In this document: positions 13,701-27,600 of the stretch, piece by piece
How positions within the stretch are numbered: position 1 is the stretch's first letter
Layout: every line of letters begins with the position of its first letter
Origin: Larimichthys crocea
Lineage: Eukaryota; Chordata; Actinopteri; Sciaenidae
Assembly (NCBI RefSeq): GCF_000972845.2
Contig: NC_040028.1
Coordinates: forward strand, 16,552,871 to 16,616,870
DNA length: 64,000 nt
Direction: 5' to 3'
The notes under the pieces: generated by a model
What the model was told of the DNA's origin: nothing
The model's input: the letters and a program-made list of their open reading frames with translations, nothing else
Database searches by the model: none
Program-made: the position numbers and the translations under genes

Positions 13701-14944
13701 AGCAACTCCTCTGAGGTCGTAGAGGGCGACGCCATCCAGTTGACCTGCTCGATCCAATCCACTACAGGCCCCCTGTCTGTTGTCTGGCAGTGGACAGACA
13801 AGCAGGCGACAGGGCCGGCTCAGGAGGTGGCATCCGTGGATCGGGGCGGCACCGTGTGGCACAGCCCGACCTACAGAGAGCGTGCCAGCTATGGGGAGAT
13901 ACGTGTGGAGAAGGTGCGGGGCGACACGTTCTCTCTTTCCCTGTATAATGCCTTACCTGGGGACGAGGGCCAGTACTCCTGCATAGCCACCGAGTGGCTT
14001 CAGACCGGCACTGAACCGGAGCTAAACTGGGAGAAAATAGGAGAGAAGTCAGCCGCTAAGACCGTCACCGTCAAAACTGTTGGTAAGTTTGTACAACATA
14101 CTAATATAAACCCAAAATAGTATTATAGTATATATTCTGGTGCTGCGGGGACGGCAGTCCCCTCTACTGGCTGAAGTGAAAGACCGTGGAAATATTAAAT
14201 GTTAAGCATTATATGAAAAAAGGGGACACAGTCTGCACTTGTTCTTACGTTTCCTGGCTGATTTCATCCTGCAAATCCAGTGTTTTCTGTTTTTATTACA
14301 TTTCAGCATAGCCTTTTGTGCGCAGAGCATCAACTAACTCACGATCAACCTTGAAAGCAAAGAAACAGAAACAAATGCTCCGTGCAGATCTATGTTGTTG
14401 CACCGGTTGAACTTGTTGCAGATTCAGTCATCATATTCTTTATCCTGCTCTAATATGATATTAAACTACGGTTGATTTACTACATCTTCAGTTTGTTTAT
14501 TTAAAAAAAATGCACATATTCTCTCTTGTTTATGGGAAATCCATTCAGTAAACACTCCTCACATGCACGCCAACTCAAAGAGAGGCATATAGTTTTACAT
14601 CGCCTTGAGTCTTATGAATGGCGTGGGTAGAACATGCAGTCCACATAGTCGAATACACCATGGTTTATTCATGCACCGCCCGGGGACTGAGCTTATGACA
14701 CACACACACACACACACACATTCCTGTGCCACCTGCCACACTTCACGAACAGTGCTACAGTGACGCCCATCATCGATGCGCTCACTACCATATGGATTAG
14801 GCAGAATTATTAGAATGGAAATGCAGCGGAAATGTGTTTCACAGTCTGTGGGCCTCCTCTGTCAGTACCGAGTTAAGCTGAACATCCTCGGTACAGGCTG
14901 AGGAAGCCACTGGAGCGGAGCAGTGAGGAGTTGGCAGGCCAGGA

Positions 14945-14980
<36 letters not shown>

Positions 14981-17595
14981 TACACATATATATATATACA
15001 CACACACACACAGGGCGGATTAGCTCCCTGCAGCAGCACACAGCAGTGCTGCAGAGAAGAGATGTCAGTTTTTAAGTGGCCATTTGTTAAGTTTGGGCAA
15101 CAACAGAAACATTAGTTTGAGGAACAAGGGACACATTATGCAAATCAGGGACGAGAAGTCCGAAGCTGCTCGTGTCTCTTCAGTCACACTCCTCGACATC
15201 TCGGCTCCCTCTCCTCCATGCTTGTTGATCAAAAGGATTTTCTAACTGTGTGCTGTTGTGTGACGGTCAGTGCACTGCGTTTTACTTTGTCTCTATTTGT
15301 TTTGGACCTCGTTTTTCTCACTTTAGCTCCCGACTTTCTATTTTTTCTTCTTCTTCTTCTTCTTCTTTTTTTGGACTTAAACCTGCCATCCAGATAAAGA
15401 ACTTTTTTCTGTGTTTCTTCTCTTCTATTTTTTTTTTCCTGCCTCGCTTTTTTAGTCCTTGGAATAAAAAAAGTTTGCTTCTTAGCTCAGACTGTGCTTC
15501 ACACTGGGGCGTGCCCTCTGGGTGACCCTGTCTACAGGCTGACGTTCAAGATATTGTCCATGGTCACTGTACCTTAATTTAGTTCATAGCCTCCTTTTTT
15601 TTATGCGCTGCCTGTGCTTTCTGACACGACCTGGAGGGGATGGGAGAGAGGGACGTCCTCGGGGAGCCTGGTGTTTTTGTTACCACGGTGAAGACAAAGA
15701 TGCGTGGTGGAGAGTCTTCTCTCCAGCTGATTGGCTTAAGGGGCCCTCAGGGTGTCTGGGGGTGTACCACTAAGAAACCTATAGACACACACAGTCTCCC
15801 ACAAGCACAACGCAACAAACTCATTCATGTTTGTTCTCACAAACAAAAAAACGCTGAGTTGTAATGGGAAAAACGGATCGCTCTTTTCTGTCATCGAGGC
15901 AGGCGGACATGAATGAGGGACATGGATTGGATGGAGGGTTCGGGGGCACAGGCAGATGAGAGATAAAGTGAGAGAGGGAGAGTTATTGTCTATTAGAGAG
16001 TTATGGCCCCAGGCGGCTGTCCCAGCGGTAGCCAAGTCTGGACAGAAAGCCATTGATTACACACCCTGAAGGACACCGGGGGTGATGGCTGTCAGAGGAA
16101 GAGAGGGGATGAGCGACGGAGAGAGAAAGTGATGGAGCTGTTGACAAGCGCATAATGGAGAGATCTGCAAAGTCTCAAGGAAATGAATTATCTGATGATA
16201 AAAAAAAAACAGACTTCAACCCCATTTTCACCTCCTTCTTTTTTTATCTGTGTCTTTCCCATATTTGAGCTCAATCATTCATGTTCATTTGAAATGCCCC
16301 GAAATAGGCAGGTTATTATAGGCCCGTGGAGAACCGTGGAGGGACTCTTCTTTATTCAGTCTCTCCCTCATGACTCTCTTGCTTCCCAGTGTGGACGCAT
16401 CTTGGCAATAATATATAGAGTTGGGTGAATGTTTCTCAGCGTAATGAGGATAGTTTAGGCTTGGCAAGAAGTTGGGCGTAGATCGAACATCGGCGCTTAG
16501 AGGGAATCTCTCCCCTGGGTTCTCTTTGTTGCATCACCCATTCATTTTGAAGCGCAGTCTCACAGCCAAGCGCACAAACTCCTACTCCGACACGAGCAGA
16601 GAGTAGTACATACATACACATACGCATGCATAACCTAAATGGCATTCTTTTGGCCGTGATGACGGAGGGAAAATTGCTTGTGCAGATTGATAACTGCATT
16701 ACCAAGACATCAGTGCACTTAAAGTAAATACTATCTGTATTTTGTTCCAGCGCGGGGCTTTGTTCCTCTTGGTGGCCATGCTTAAAAGCAAAAGTTGCTT
16801 CCGAGGAAAACAATTATGAACCCCCTACATCATTTGCTGAGCTCTAAACTTTCAGAGAGCAGACTCAGGCTGTGTTGTTGCTATTATGTGGAAGCAGCAG
16901 TGCTCTTATGTTTCAAGGATCCATCATTACTCAAATAAAAAGGCCCTTTTTTCTATCTGATGTCCTAACATCCCCTCTCCTGTTCTCCCACCATCTAGAG
17001 TCCTCCTTCATGGTGTCGGCCTCATCGCGGACACCATCAGTCACCTTCGGCGACTCCTTTGACCTCCTGTGCCTGGTGAAGCCTCGCCACAACCCCCGCG
17101 TCCCCACCTCCGTCACCTGGCGCTTCATGCCGGCTGGCACAGAAACGGACGGCGAGGATCAGGGAGAGTTCAAAGACCTGGTGACTTTCACCCACGAGGG
17201 CACATTGCAGTGGGGGGAGCAGCTGCTGGGGCTTGGCACGCGCACCACGGTGGACCGCTCCCACTCCAACACCAATTTTCGACTGTCAGTGACCCGGGCA
17301 GGTCGTCGCGAGGCAGGGAAGTACCAGTGCACCGCCGTCCTGTGGAGGAGGAACTACGACAACAGCTTGAGCAGAGTAGCCAACCGCACTTCCAACCTGC
17401 TCGGCATCAGTGTCCTACAGCCAGGTAACGCTGCATGGCTGCTCGCCAGCCAGACACACACCTAATTGGAACAGACACCGGACCAGCACACAAACGGGGA
17501 TAAACACAGGTTCACACACACACACACACACAGTCACACACATACACATCAAGTAAATTCAGGAGAGCTTAGAGGATTTCTGCCTGCTCTAATTG

Positions 17596-17638
<43 letters not shown>

Positions 17639-19145
17639 GTGCAGGGTGGAGACTCCTAATGGAGCGCAGTGAATGGATTGCTAAATATCCCACTGGAAGA
17701 GAAAAGCTGAGTGAAAGAGGTAGAATATTAGGAAGGAAAGGATAGGAGGGGGGGGACAGAGCGAGAAAGAGAGTGATAAAGAGAGCGATCTGTCCTTGGA
17801 CCTTTTTCCTCAGCGGAGGCATTAAACTGTCTATGCTGCTCTCATTGGCCCACTGTGGTCCACACTCTCTCTCACACACACACACACACACAAAAACCAC
17901 ACAACCAACCAAGTCAGACACAGCCCAATTAGTGGCTGAACACGAACAACAAACAACACACAGACACACAAGACACACACTGGCCCAATTTAGCCCAGTC
18001 TGGTGTGCCTCTACACTATGATACTTCATTTATTCAGGTGAAGGTGCCTGAGGCAGATACTCATCCTGCTGATAAAATAAATATATATAAAAATAAATAA
18101 AAAACGCCATCTGGCTTTCAAAGCGGTCCAACAAAAGAATTTGTGAAAGCTGGTCCAGATTTAGTCGTGATGAATATGAAAATCTTGGGGTGGGTGTGAC
18201 GGAAAGAAGATTTTCTAAAATGCCAAATGTTTGTATGTTGTGTTATATTCGTGATCGCGGAAGCTCGTGTTGCTTCCATCCTCAGGTGAGCGTTAAGTAA
18301 GATGCCGTATTGAGTTCCGAGGCAGACTGCGGTGATCAATAACGCTTTAAAAGTGAGCAAGTTGAATGTAGTCACATGCACAGTATATACAGTCTCTCAT
18401 TCCCTGCTGCTATTGATTCAGATACACACACACAAATGCAAACCGATGTAAACAGACTCTCTCTTACACACACTCCTTGACTTGAATGTGCTCTGACCTT
18501 AACCATTCACGCAGAACACACAGCGTCCAGGAGTTATTTGGAAATCGTCTTATCATCCTGAACGCTCATTTACCTCCCCTCTCACGTCCAGTTTTACACT
18601 GTTCATCCTTAACCAGAAAACATCTTAAAACACACACACACACATTTTGCAGACGAATGAATGCCGGGGTCCGCCTCCCACCTCGTTTTCTTGCAGCATC
18701 TCCAAGGCAAAGTGATCAGTTACCTTGGTAATGCCATCAGTAACCGTGACAATGTGATCAGTTGCCGACTGAAAGCCAATCAGTAACCATAACGGTGCAA
18801 TCATTCTGTGTGTAAGGGCACTATCTCACAGGGGAAGGCGAGTGAGTAATTCCTTCTTATCTTATTGGCTGGGCCGTGGGCTGGCGCAGTCCCCTGGTCA
18901 TGCTGTGTACGTCTCCTCTACCTCCTGTCTTTATTATTATTATTAATTTTTGGGGGGGTTGTGCAGTCAGACCTTCATTTAGACTGATGATTCATTTGTC
19001 AGAATATAGGACGTCTCTCTCTGCCTCACGCCTCTCCTCCCCATCTGCTTCCCCCCCTGTCTCTGTTCCTAAAATGTTAACCACTCCTGGCTAAACGGGC
19101 GCCTGTCATTTTAAGTTCCTTTCTCAAAAAGTGGGATAAAGAGGA

Positions 19146-19176
<31 letters not shown>

Positions 19177-20489
19177 GAGGTGTGAGTAAACACAGCGTCC
19201 GACCAGATCCATAATTGAGAGACCTTAAATCATGCTTCCATAGGTACCTGCTCAATATGCATGAGCCGCCGCCACAGCATTACGCATACTTGTGTGCATG
19301 GCTACGTTCCTGCATGAATGCCCCCTGCAACCGTGGCTCTCTTGTGATGTGCTTTCTGAAAGCTTTCATATGCTTACTATGCATATATACAAGAAGTCTA
19401 CGCTCACCCCCCGATGCCCACGACACAACAGCAGAACTGTTTTTCCTCAGCATTTGGACGCTCCATTACCAGCATCTTGCATTCAGTAGAAAAGACACAT
19501 GTATATGTGGGTGTGTGTGTGTGAGAGTGCCTAATGTAAGCAAATGCAGAATGGCGTTCCTCATTAAATCATTGTAGAGCTTCCAAAGCGAGTTTGAGAG
19601 TGAAACACAGCATCAGAAACGGCGCCCTTGATCCAACATCCGTCTATCTTAGATCGGCAGAAGCGAAACGTTGGATGTAGATAAAAGTTGAGCCGAACAC
19701 GCACAGAGGCAGTCAAGTCTGTCAGCGTGATGTTTCCGTCAAATGAGCCGAGGGTGCCTGTAGCCCCAACCCAAGCCTACTTCCTGTTCCAGATTGCATT
19801 AGCAGCTCAGTGCCTGCGTCCAAGTCCCACGGGTCATATCAGAGGAGTTCACCACCCTATCTGCTCTCTCTCACACACACACACAGAATATTTTTATGTT
19901 CCTTGTGAGGGCAACTTTATGCAGCGGCTTGGTTTGAATTTTCCACCACAGGCTTCATACACTGAACCAGGAGTACACACAAACATGGAGTACACACTGA
20001 GAGAGACAGAGACGAGGAGGAGGAGGAGACCTCGTAGAGCAAAAAGTGTAATTATCTCACGATAGAACACGATTCAATATTAGCCCTCACAGCGGAGGAT
20101 CTCCACAAACACACACAAAAAACATAAACACACGGTACATAGGTCCACATACAGCAATATTGGATTTCACCTGATTGAGTTTTCTCTTTGTCTCTTTCCT
20201 GAAATGCAATAAAGGCAAACACATGTTCAGCATGGCAGATCACCAGGGAAGCCTCAGTCTCTACAACGCAATCTAATATCATCTACTCATAACTCACACT
20301 ACACACACACACACACGTACAAAAACACACACTCTTCATCTCCCCAACACACACACATACGCGCGCACGCGCAGAACACACGCAAAACTAATTATACCGA
20401 ATCTTCCCTAATGGAACCAGAGTTTAGATTAATGATGGTTTGGGGAGTTCAATACATTTTTCTCATCATTCGAGTGTGTGCATGTGCAC

Positions 20490-20535
<46 letters not shown>

Positions 20536-21533
20536 CACGCGCAGTAAGATATTAAGACCGTCTGGTTATTGGCTGAGCTGGAATGATGATGATGGTGGTG
20601 GTGATGATGGAGAGGGGAGGGAGCGGGGTTGTCCCACTTTGAGTTTCTCCTCAGCACACCTACGCTCGCCTGGCTACCTCTCACTCACATGTTCAAACAT
20701 CACGACTGCTTTTGCTTATTATCATCATCCCCCCCCCTCTCCTGTTTGGCTCCTCTCCTTTTGAATTAAGAGGATATATGCTTCCTACTTTATCCCGTAC
20801 TACCTTGTACACTCTGTCTCTTCTCGCAGATAGTTCTTGAGGGTATATTCCCATTTTAATACGGGCTGGCACGAGCAGATGTTGCATGTGCTCTCCTTTC
20901 ATGCCAGCAGAGCACTTGCCACCTCGTCGTTATTGATAGCAGCGGCTTCATCGCGGTGATTGGAGATTCCCGCTTATCAGGGCATGGATAGTAGCTGTCT
21001 GTCTTCATTAGTGCTCTGGCCTTACCACGTTCATGTCCTCCGTCCTCATTCCCACTCCATCTCTTTCTACATTTTCTTCTCGCTCCCCCCTCCCATAAGT
21101 CTCTTTTAATGTCTTCTTTCCCCTTCACTCGCACTTAGCTGCATGTTTCCCTCTACGCACGCCCCCAGCTTCTTCCTCACTCTTGTGATTTTTCAATATT
21201 TTATAATTCCCCGCTTTCTCGCCTCCTCCTCGTAATTCTCTCGATTATGTTTACATTTTTTTTCTCCAAATAGCTTCTTCACCATTGTCAGTGTTTCATA
21301 AATAATACGGATGTGGAAGCTGTACTTGTTTGCACATACAACAGCAGCGTTATCAGAGTGTTATTGGCGGTGTCAGGGTTGTAAATTTGTATTTTTTTTT
21401 TATGTGCCCCAGGTTCGGCTGCAGTAGATATAGTTCCGGTTTTGCCCACAAGCTCACCTGAGGCAGCACTCTGTGTTGTGCAACACCGTTTACCCAGCGC
21501 ATATCCAAATAATCAGAGTGCACCCGCTGCCGC

Positions 21534-21609
<76 letters not shown>

Positions 21610-24600
21610 GTCATAATGGGTGATAAATGAAGAGCCTTCGAGGGCTGCACTGAAACAGAAAATAATTTCATAAAAGATTTTTGATTAATCACGCCTGTTT
21701 CAGAGATTCAAGGTCAGGCTCCTTCTCCCTGTGTCTTCTTCCTCACAGACGCAAACCCCTTTGCACTCTCTCCCGCTCTCTTTCTCATGCAAGAACACGG
21801 GCCACATTTTTCTGTCAAATCCAATCTAGGCCTTATTTTCTTGTTGCAGACACAATGAGATTCTCTGTGTTGTGTCCTTCCATCTCTCTTAACCGCCTGC
21901 CCCTGTGTGTGTGTGTGCGTGTGCATATATGTGTGCATGCTCGCACGTTTGTGTGCCCTGCTGCTGCTGCTGTTGTAATTGAAGTCGTAACTCAGGGATA
22001 GCAACAGTGCTGCTGCTCCCCATGTAAATCAGTGGCTAATAGTAGGAGCAGAGCAGGAGAGGCTCGGCAGTGCTGCCGTGCACGCACGCCAGCCTCAAGC
22101 CGGCACTAACTGAATGACCACTGTTCTCTGTGGTTTAATGAGCATAATGTGTTTCATGCTTATTGGCGGAACTGGTTCAGATGCACACACACAGGCACGC
22201 ACACAGGCACACGGTTCAATCTGATTTTTGACTTTATGCTCTCTGCTCTGTGCCAGCTTCTGCCTCTTCCGGGCCATAAATCTTCCAGAGTTCCCCTCCA
22301 CTGACCCCACTGTCTTACCACCACCCCCACCCTCCGGCATCCGTTTCCTCCGTCAGGCCAGCCTGCGTCCAGCAGTCACTCTCTCAGACAGGCAGGCAGG
22401 CAGGAAGAGGGAGAGTGCAGTCAATGCATCGCTGTGTTCCTACTGATGGTGGAGAATAGGAATATGTATAGGAGGGGGGGGTGGAGGTTGCATGTGCGTG
22501 CAGCTCTGTCTGGGCTACGTGCACACAGATCCCCATAATTAGTCCGGTCTTAATGGTATTGTAGGGGGAGCTGGAAAGAGGAGGGATGAGGAGTGGTAAT
22601 ATCCCTCTGACACAATGGGATCATAGATACATCGCAGTCATTAGCATAGAAATTAGGCTCCCAGTTCAGCAGAGGAGCCACTTTTCAGTCAAGGGGGAAC
22701 CCCATCCCTCATTGCCTCTGACTGGCTGCCTGCTCTGATCTATGCCCCCCCCCACCCCCCTGTGACAGCCAGGTCCATACGGGCCTCTGGGTGTTTTTGT
22801 AGTTGCAGATGTTGGCGAGGAGCAGCATGCCAGCCCCAAAGTGAGTTGTTCTGTAGGGGATCAGGGCGCGTCTAAAGCCCTCAGTCCTGACATGCTTGGG
22901 GTCCTGGCCGTGGATTAGCCCATGGCTGTGCTAATGTTAACGCTGAAGGCGGAGCAGGCAGCCTTTTTAAGACTATAAGTCCTCTGGAGTGGCGCTTGAG
23001 AGACTGCCTGCCGCTTTCCCAAAATCCCCTCAGGAGCATGTTCACAATTTCTGTCTTTTACATCTCTCTTATCTTTTCCGGGTCTCTCTCCTTCCTTCCT
23101 TCCTTCTGCACACTCACTCTCACTCCCCTGCTCTTGTAAATATATCTCTTCAGTTTGGTGATATATCCCTAAACTCTTCCACTTTTTCCTCATCCTGTCT
23201 TCTTTTTAAAAAAAAAAAAATAAATAAAAACCCAATCCCTCTCTCTGGATCTACCTTTCCGCTTTAATTCATCCCTCTCATCTCTTTTATATCTCTTTCC
23301 CCCTCATCTCTTGCCCACTCTGGCCTCCTTCAAACTAAGCAGCATTACATCTGTGGCCCAGCGGATAGGTTGTCAGCTCAGTGGTCATTAAGTACATTTT
23401 AGACTATATTTAAAAAAGAGCCAAAATGTTAGCCGGAGACCCCACCAGCACCTCTGCTGTTTCGCAATTCATTTCCACCTCATTATTATTCATGAACCCA
23501 CAGGTGAGGCTGCTGAATATTCATGCGAGCGTCAGGTGATTAGGCAGAGTGTGATCAGGAGAGACATAGATCATGGTAACACAGAAGGGGAGGGAAGAGG
23601 TGATGGCTGGCCCAAAACAAAAAGACATGAGCGGTGAATTAAAGGGGTGAAGCGGACATTTCAACCCTGACGTTTTAGAACCGGTCTTCTATTAAAAGGC
23701 TTCACATGGGGCAGCGGCATTAAACAAGAGATTGAATTGAATTTCCTCTGTCGGCAAAGGATAAAGGATAACACTCTTTTGATTTACAATCTCTGGCTGT
23801 ATTCTCCTCCTCTGAACACTCGGCCAAGCAATTTCCAAGCTCCTTTTGAAGTTCCTCCTAAAATTCTGTGCGAGGCATGCATGCGTGCGCATGAGCTGCG
23901 GGTTCGTGTGCGCTGACATGCCACAGTGGCATCCTTATAGTCCTCCTCCTCCCCCCCCCCGGGACTCAAACTTGTTTTCATCTGCTCCGCTTCATAAACA
24001 GCGGTTTGTGTCAGTGCGGCTTTTTGGCGCTTGGGGTGCACTTTTCTGCTTTTCTTCTTCATCAAAACTGGTCCGCTGTTTGTAGCCTCTGTGTACTCAC
24101 CTCCACTGATAAATAAAAGAGGAGCGAAGACAGCTTTGTCTCAACTCTGCCGTTCCTGTAGCTATTAAACGAGACAAATTGGGCACACATAGGAAAGGGG
24201 GGGGTGAGACAAGGGTTCAATGAGCCAATTAGTGACTCCACTGTGTGGATTTGTTTGTGTGCTGTAACGACGCTACATGCCCGGCGAACTGCTGAAACGA
24301 GTATCTCCAGTGGAGCTGAGATAGTTGTGCGGTAAGAGGCACTCTGTCTGGGTACGGCTCATATCATTACATCTCTATTCAGCCCAATGAAATATCTTCC
24401 GTCGCACTTTGTAGAACAAGAATCTGACTTTTAATTAAATTTATGCAGGGTGATGTAAACAAAGGGCTCGGCGCTTGTTTAATTGAGGCTCGCTCTTTCT
24501 TTTTTCTTTTTACTGGAATACAAAGATTAGTGAGGTCCTTAAAGGTATCTTAGCTATACCATGTTGTTATTGGAGACAAGGTTGCCCTGGAAACCACAGA

Positions 24601-27600
24601 GGCAGGTAAAGGGTGGGAGAAGCTGTCAAGATTTATGCTTAAGGTTAACTTCAAATTTATGAGTTTTTATCTGCTGCCTGATTATACAAGGACATTTTCC
24701 TCTGGGGGGAAATAAACACACACACACACAAAAAGGAGAACAAAACAAGAAAATAGGAGAAAGTCTGGTGCATATATTTAAAAAAAAATGAGCGTGCAAT
24801 TTCATTCTCACTGACAGGCATGCGAACTAATGCAGAGCAGTGTGAGCAAGTGTTTTCCAATTATGGATTTGTTTTACTTGTGTGGATGTGCCCTTGAGGC
24901 TCATTAAAGAAACACAAGTGGCAAAGAACATGCGATCAAATGTTAAAATAAGTATTGACAGGCATGCGGACAGACCGAAACACAGCACTGCTCACGCTGT
25001 TGAGGGGAATTAATGCACATGCAGCCTTGTTAATCATGTATGATTTGAAGTGGAGTGTTCCTTCCCACAGCATATCGAATCTGACGCACATACAAAAACA
25101 CACTGCATGCACACATCATATAGAATTTTTTAGCCTGTTTTTTTTTTTTTTTCTTTTCTTTTCTTCGACTGCTGGCGTCAGCAGATGCATTGATGTAACT
25201 GTGGTAGGACGGCTGTGCCTTTAGCTGGAGGAAGAAACCTCACTCTCGGTGGAAATAGACACGTGTCTGAAGGATGTGACAGGCTGGTCTGTGAAGCGGC
25301 TGCTCTCTTACTGAGGAGGATTCAGGAGGGGAGAATTTAAGATTGTTTTGGGGCATATGAAGTATTTCCTTTTCCTCCTTTTCTGCCAGTTGCTCTTCAG
25401 TTTTATTAGTCCCCCCCCCCCTGTCACCGCTTGAGTGAGTGTAGTTATAATAACTCAATAAAGCTCATGATGCTGCCTAATAGGGCTTGATTAATTAGCC
25501 TGTTCTAGCTTTGAAAAGGAATTTCTGTAAACCGTGATGTACGGCAACAGGCTTTCAAGCCCCCAGCTTCTTTTGGCTTCAAACTTCAAATAGGAGCAGC
25601 CCAGAATTGCTTTGTCCTGTGCCAATCCAATCCTGCACGGTTCCACTTCAGGAGGTTCAGAGGTAATTCTCCCACAAAAAAAATGATTGCCAGGATTCTG
25701 CGGGGCTCGGCAGTAATTCCGGATGGGGAGATTGTCAGGCTTCCTACCAAGTCTCTAGTGGGTACAGAGGCAACGATGATGACTAATTTGAGATGCTAGT
25801 TCGAAATGATGCCGCACAGCGGTGTTGTTGGTCTGGTGACGCCTCGCAGCCGTGCATCTTTTTTTGACATTTGCAACCCAACGTGTGTATACTGTATGTA
25901 CAGTGCAAACGAATCACAAACACGGCGAACATTTGAAGGTTGTACGGGCAATCTGTGGATAATGGTGAGGTTTTTTTTCTAGGCAGATGGCTGTGACCCT
26001 AGGCAGTCAATCAGTCAGTCAGTCATAGCAAAGCATAGTGTGAGCTGGGAGGGGTACATGAAATCAGAGATGCAGAAGGTTGTTTAAGAACGCAGGAGAA
26101 GCATAGAGAGGAAAATGAAAGATTGATGACAACTTTATTAACCAGACCTGCTTAATACGACTGTATATTCCCGATCAAGGCTGGATATTGTTTTAAATTT
26201 TTTGTGCCAAATATGATACCTCTGTTTTGGCACCACAAAAATACTTCTATACGAATAAGTGGAAGAAGCGTATGGATGCTGTATACTTGTGATAAATATG
26301 TATTTGCAAAGTTAGACTGCATTGCAATATTTATGCAGTGCGTTTTATTGGAGCTAATTTACATTCCACAAAGCTCCCCTCTTTATTTATTGGTTGTCAG
26401 GTGCGCTCGCAAATCATCCGATATGTGTGTTCATTCTGGCAGACATCTGTTCTCTGATCCAGAAATAGGTGTTCCACTCTCATTTTGGTGGGAAGGGGCG
26501 GCAAAATGACATCCCGCAAGTTGCATGTCTGCCGCTGAGCTCAATTAAGGGAATTTGTTTCCCTAAATTGGGCTTAGCCAAGAAACAACTCTTGGCTCGC
26601 TGTCAGTCATGTACCGACACTCGAAAGTGCTACCAATCAAATTGTTATTGCGTACACTCAAGATCGCTGCCGATAGAGGTGTTGTGAGCAGTTTTGTGCA
26701 GTGTGGTATTTGTTTGAGTGCGGGTAAATACCTCTGTGATTATGATTCACTCCTGAATCTTCTGAATCTCTTTAAAATTTAATTTGATTTGATTGCTTGA
26801 GACAAATCTTCATTATCTAATATTGATCTCAACTCCTTCAAGATCTCCTGAAGAAGTAGCCATGTGGTCGTATATATACTGCTGAATCTAAAAAAAATAA
26901 ACGGCAGGTCTTATTGGATGAAAAATGAACTAATCCTTCCCCCAAGCATTTGACAGCAGGACCCTGGTCGCGGTCACACCTGATGTACCTGCAGCTAATC
27001 CCATCCCGCAACCGATGTCGCTGTAACCAATCCTGTCAGAGCACTCAGGGCAGCCTCGGCTCCCTTCCTGACATCTTAGTCACACCTCTATATCGTCTCC
27101 TCCTTTTATCTATCTGCTCTCTTCTCGTCCTTGTTTGACTTTATAAATGCATTCCTTCTCTTTGCTTTCTTTCCTGGCAGACTGACAGACCCCCTGCCCT
27201 GCTTTTGTCTTGTATGTTACCTAATTATATCCACAGACCTGCTTTACAATGCACCGCCCGCTCTTTCTCCAGTGTCTCTTCAAGCGTTCTGCATCTTATC
27301 TTACATTTCTACCATGATACCAACAGACCTCTCCCATCCACTGGGCTTTGATTTGACATTTCCTCCTTCCTCCTTTCTATTTGTCACCTGCCTTACCTTC
27401 CCACGCACCACTATCTTTTCCTGCCCTGCTGCCACCAGAAATAAACCCAGCTCCGGGTCGTCTGTCACAAAATACAGATTGCATTGTGTACCTGTCACCG
27501 GCATTCACATTTTCCTGCACCCGATGCAACGAATGTCTTCTCCTTCCCTCCTCCTGAACCCCCTCTTTTCCTAAATCTGTTGCAGAGAGCAAGCTGCGAG

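Larger units (their letters stand above)
14083..16998 (+). other. igsf3: igsf3 intron Ig4-Ig5
   Basis: Intron containing CA repeats (14699-14720 and 14946-15012) and a pyrimidine tract with TTC repeats (15346-15368). No exon was recognised. Confidence 0.8.
17425..27585 (+). other. igsf3: Long igsf3 intron Ig5-Ig6 (10.2 kb)
   Basis: No exon was found on either strand. The intron has many CA/GT microsatellites (17513-17532, 17598-17636, 17874-17893, 19147-19173, 20492-20534, 21536-21607) and a (TCAG)n-like stretch near 26008-26027. Stretches near 22530-22680 and 23340-23570 are free of repeats and could be conserved regulatory sequence, but that is only a guess. Confidence 0.75.
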
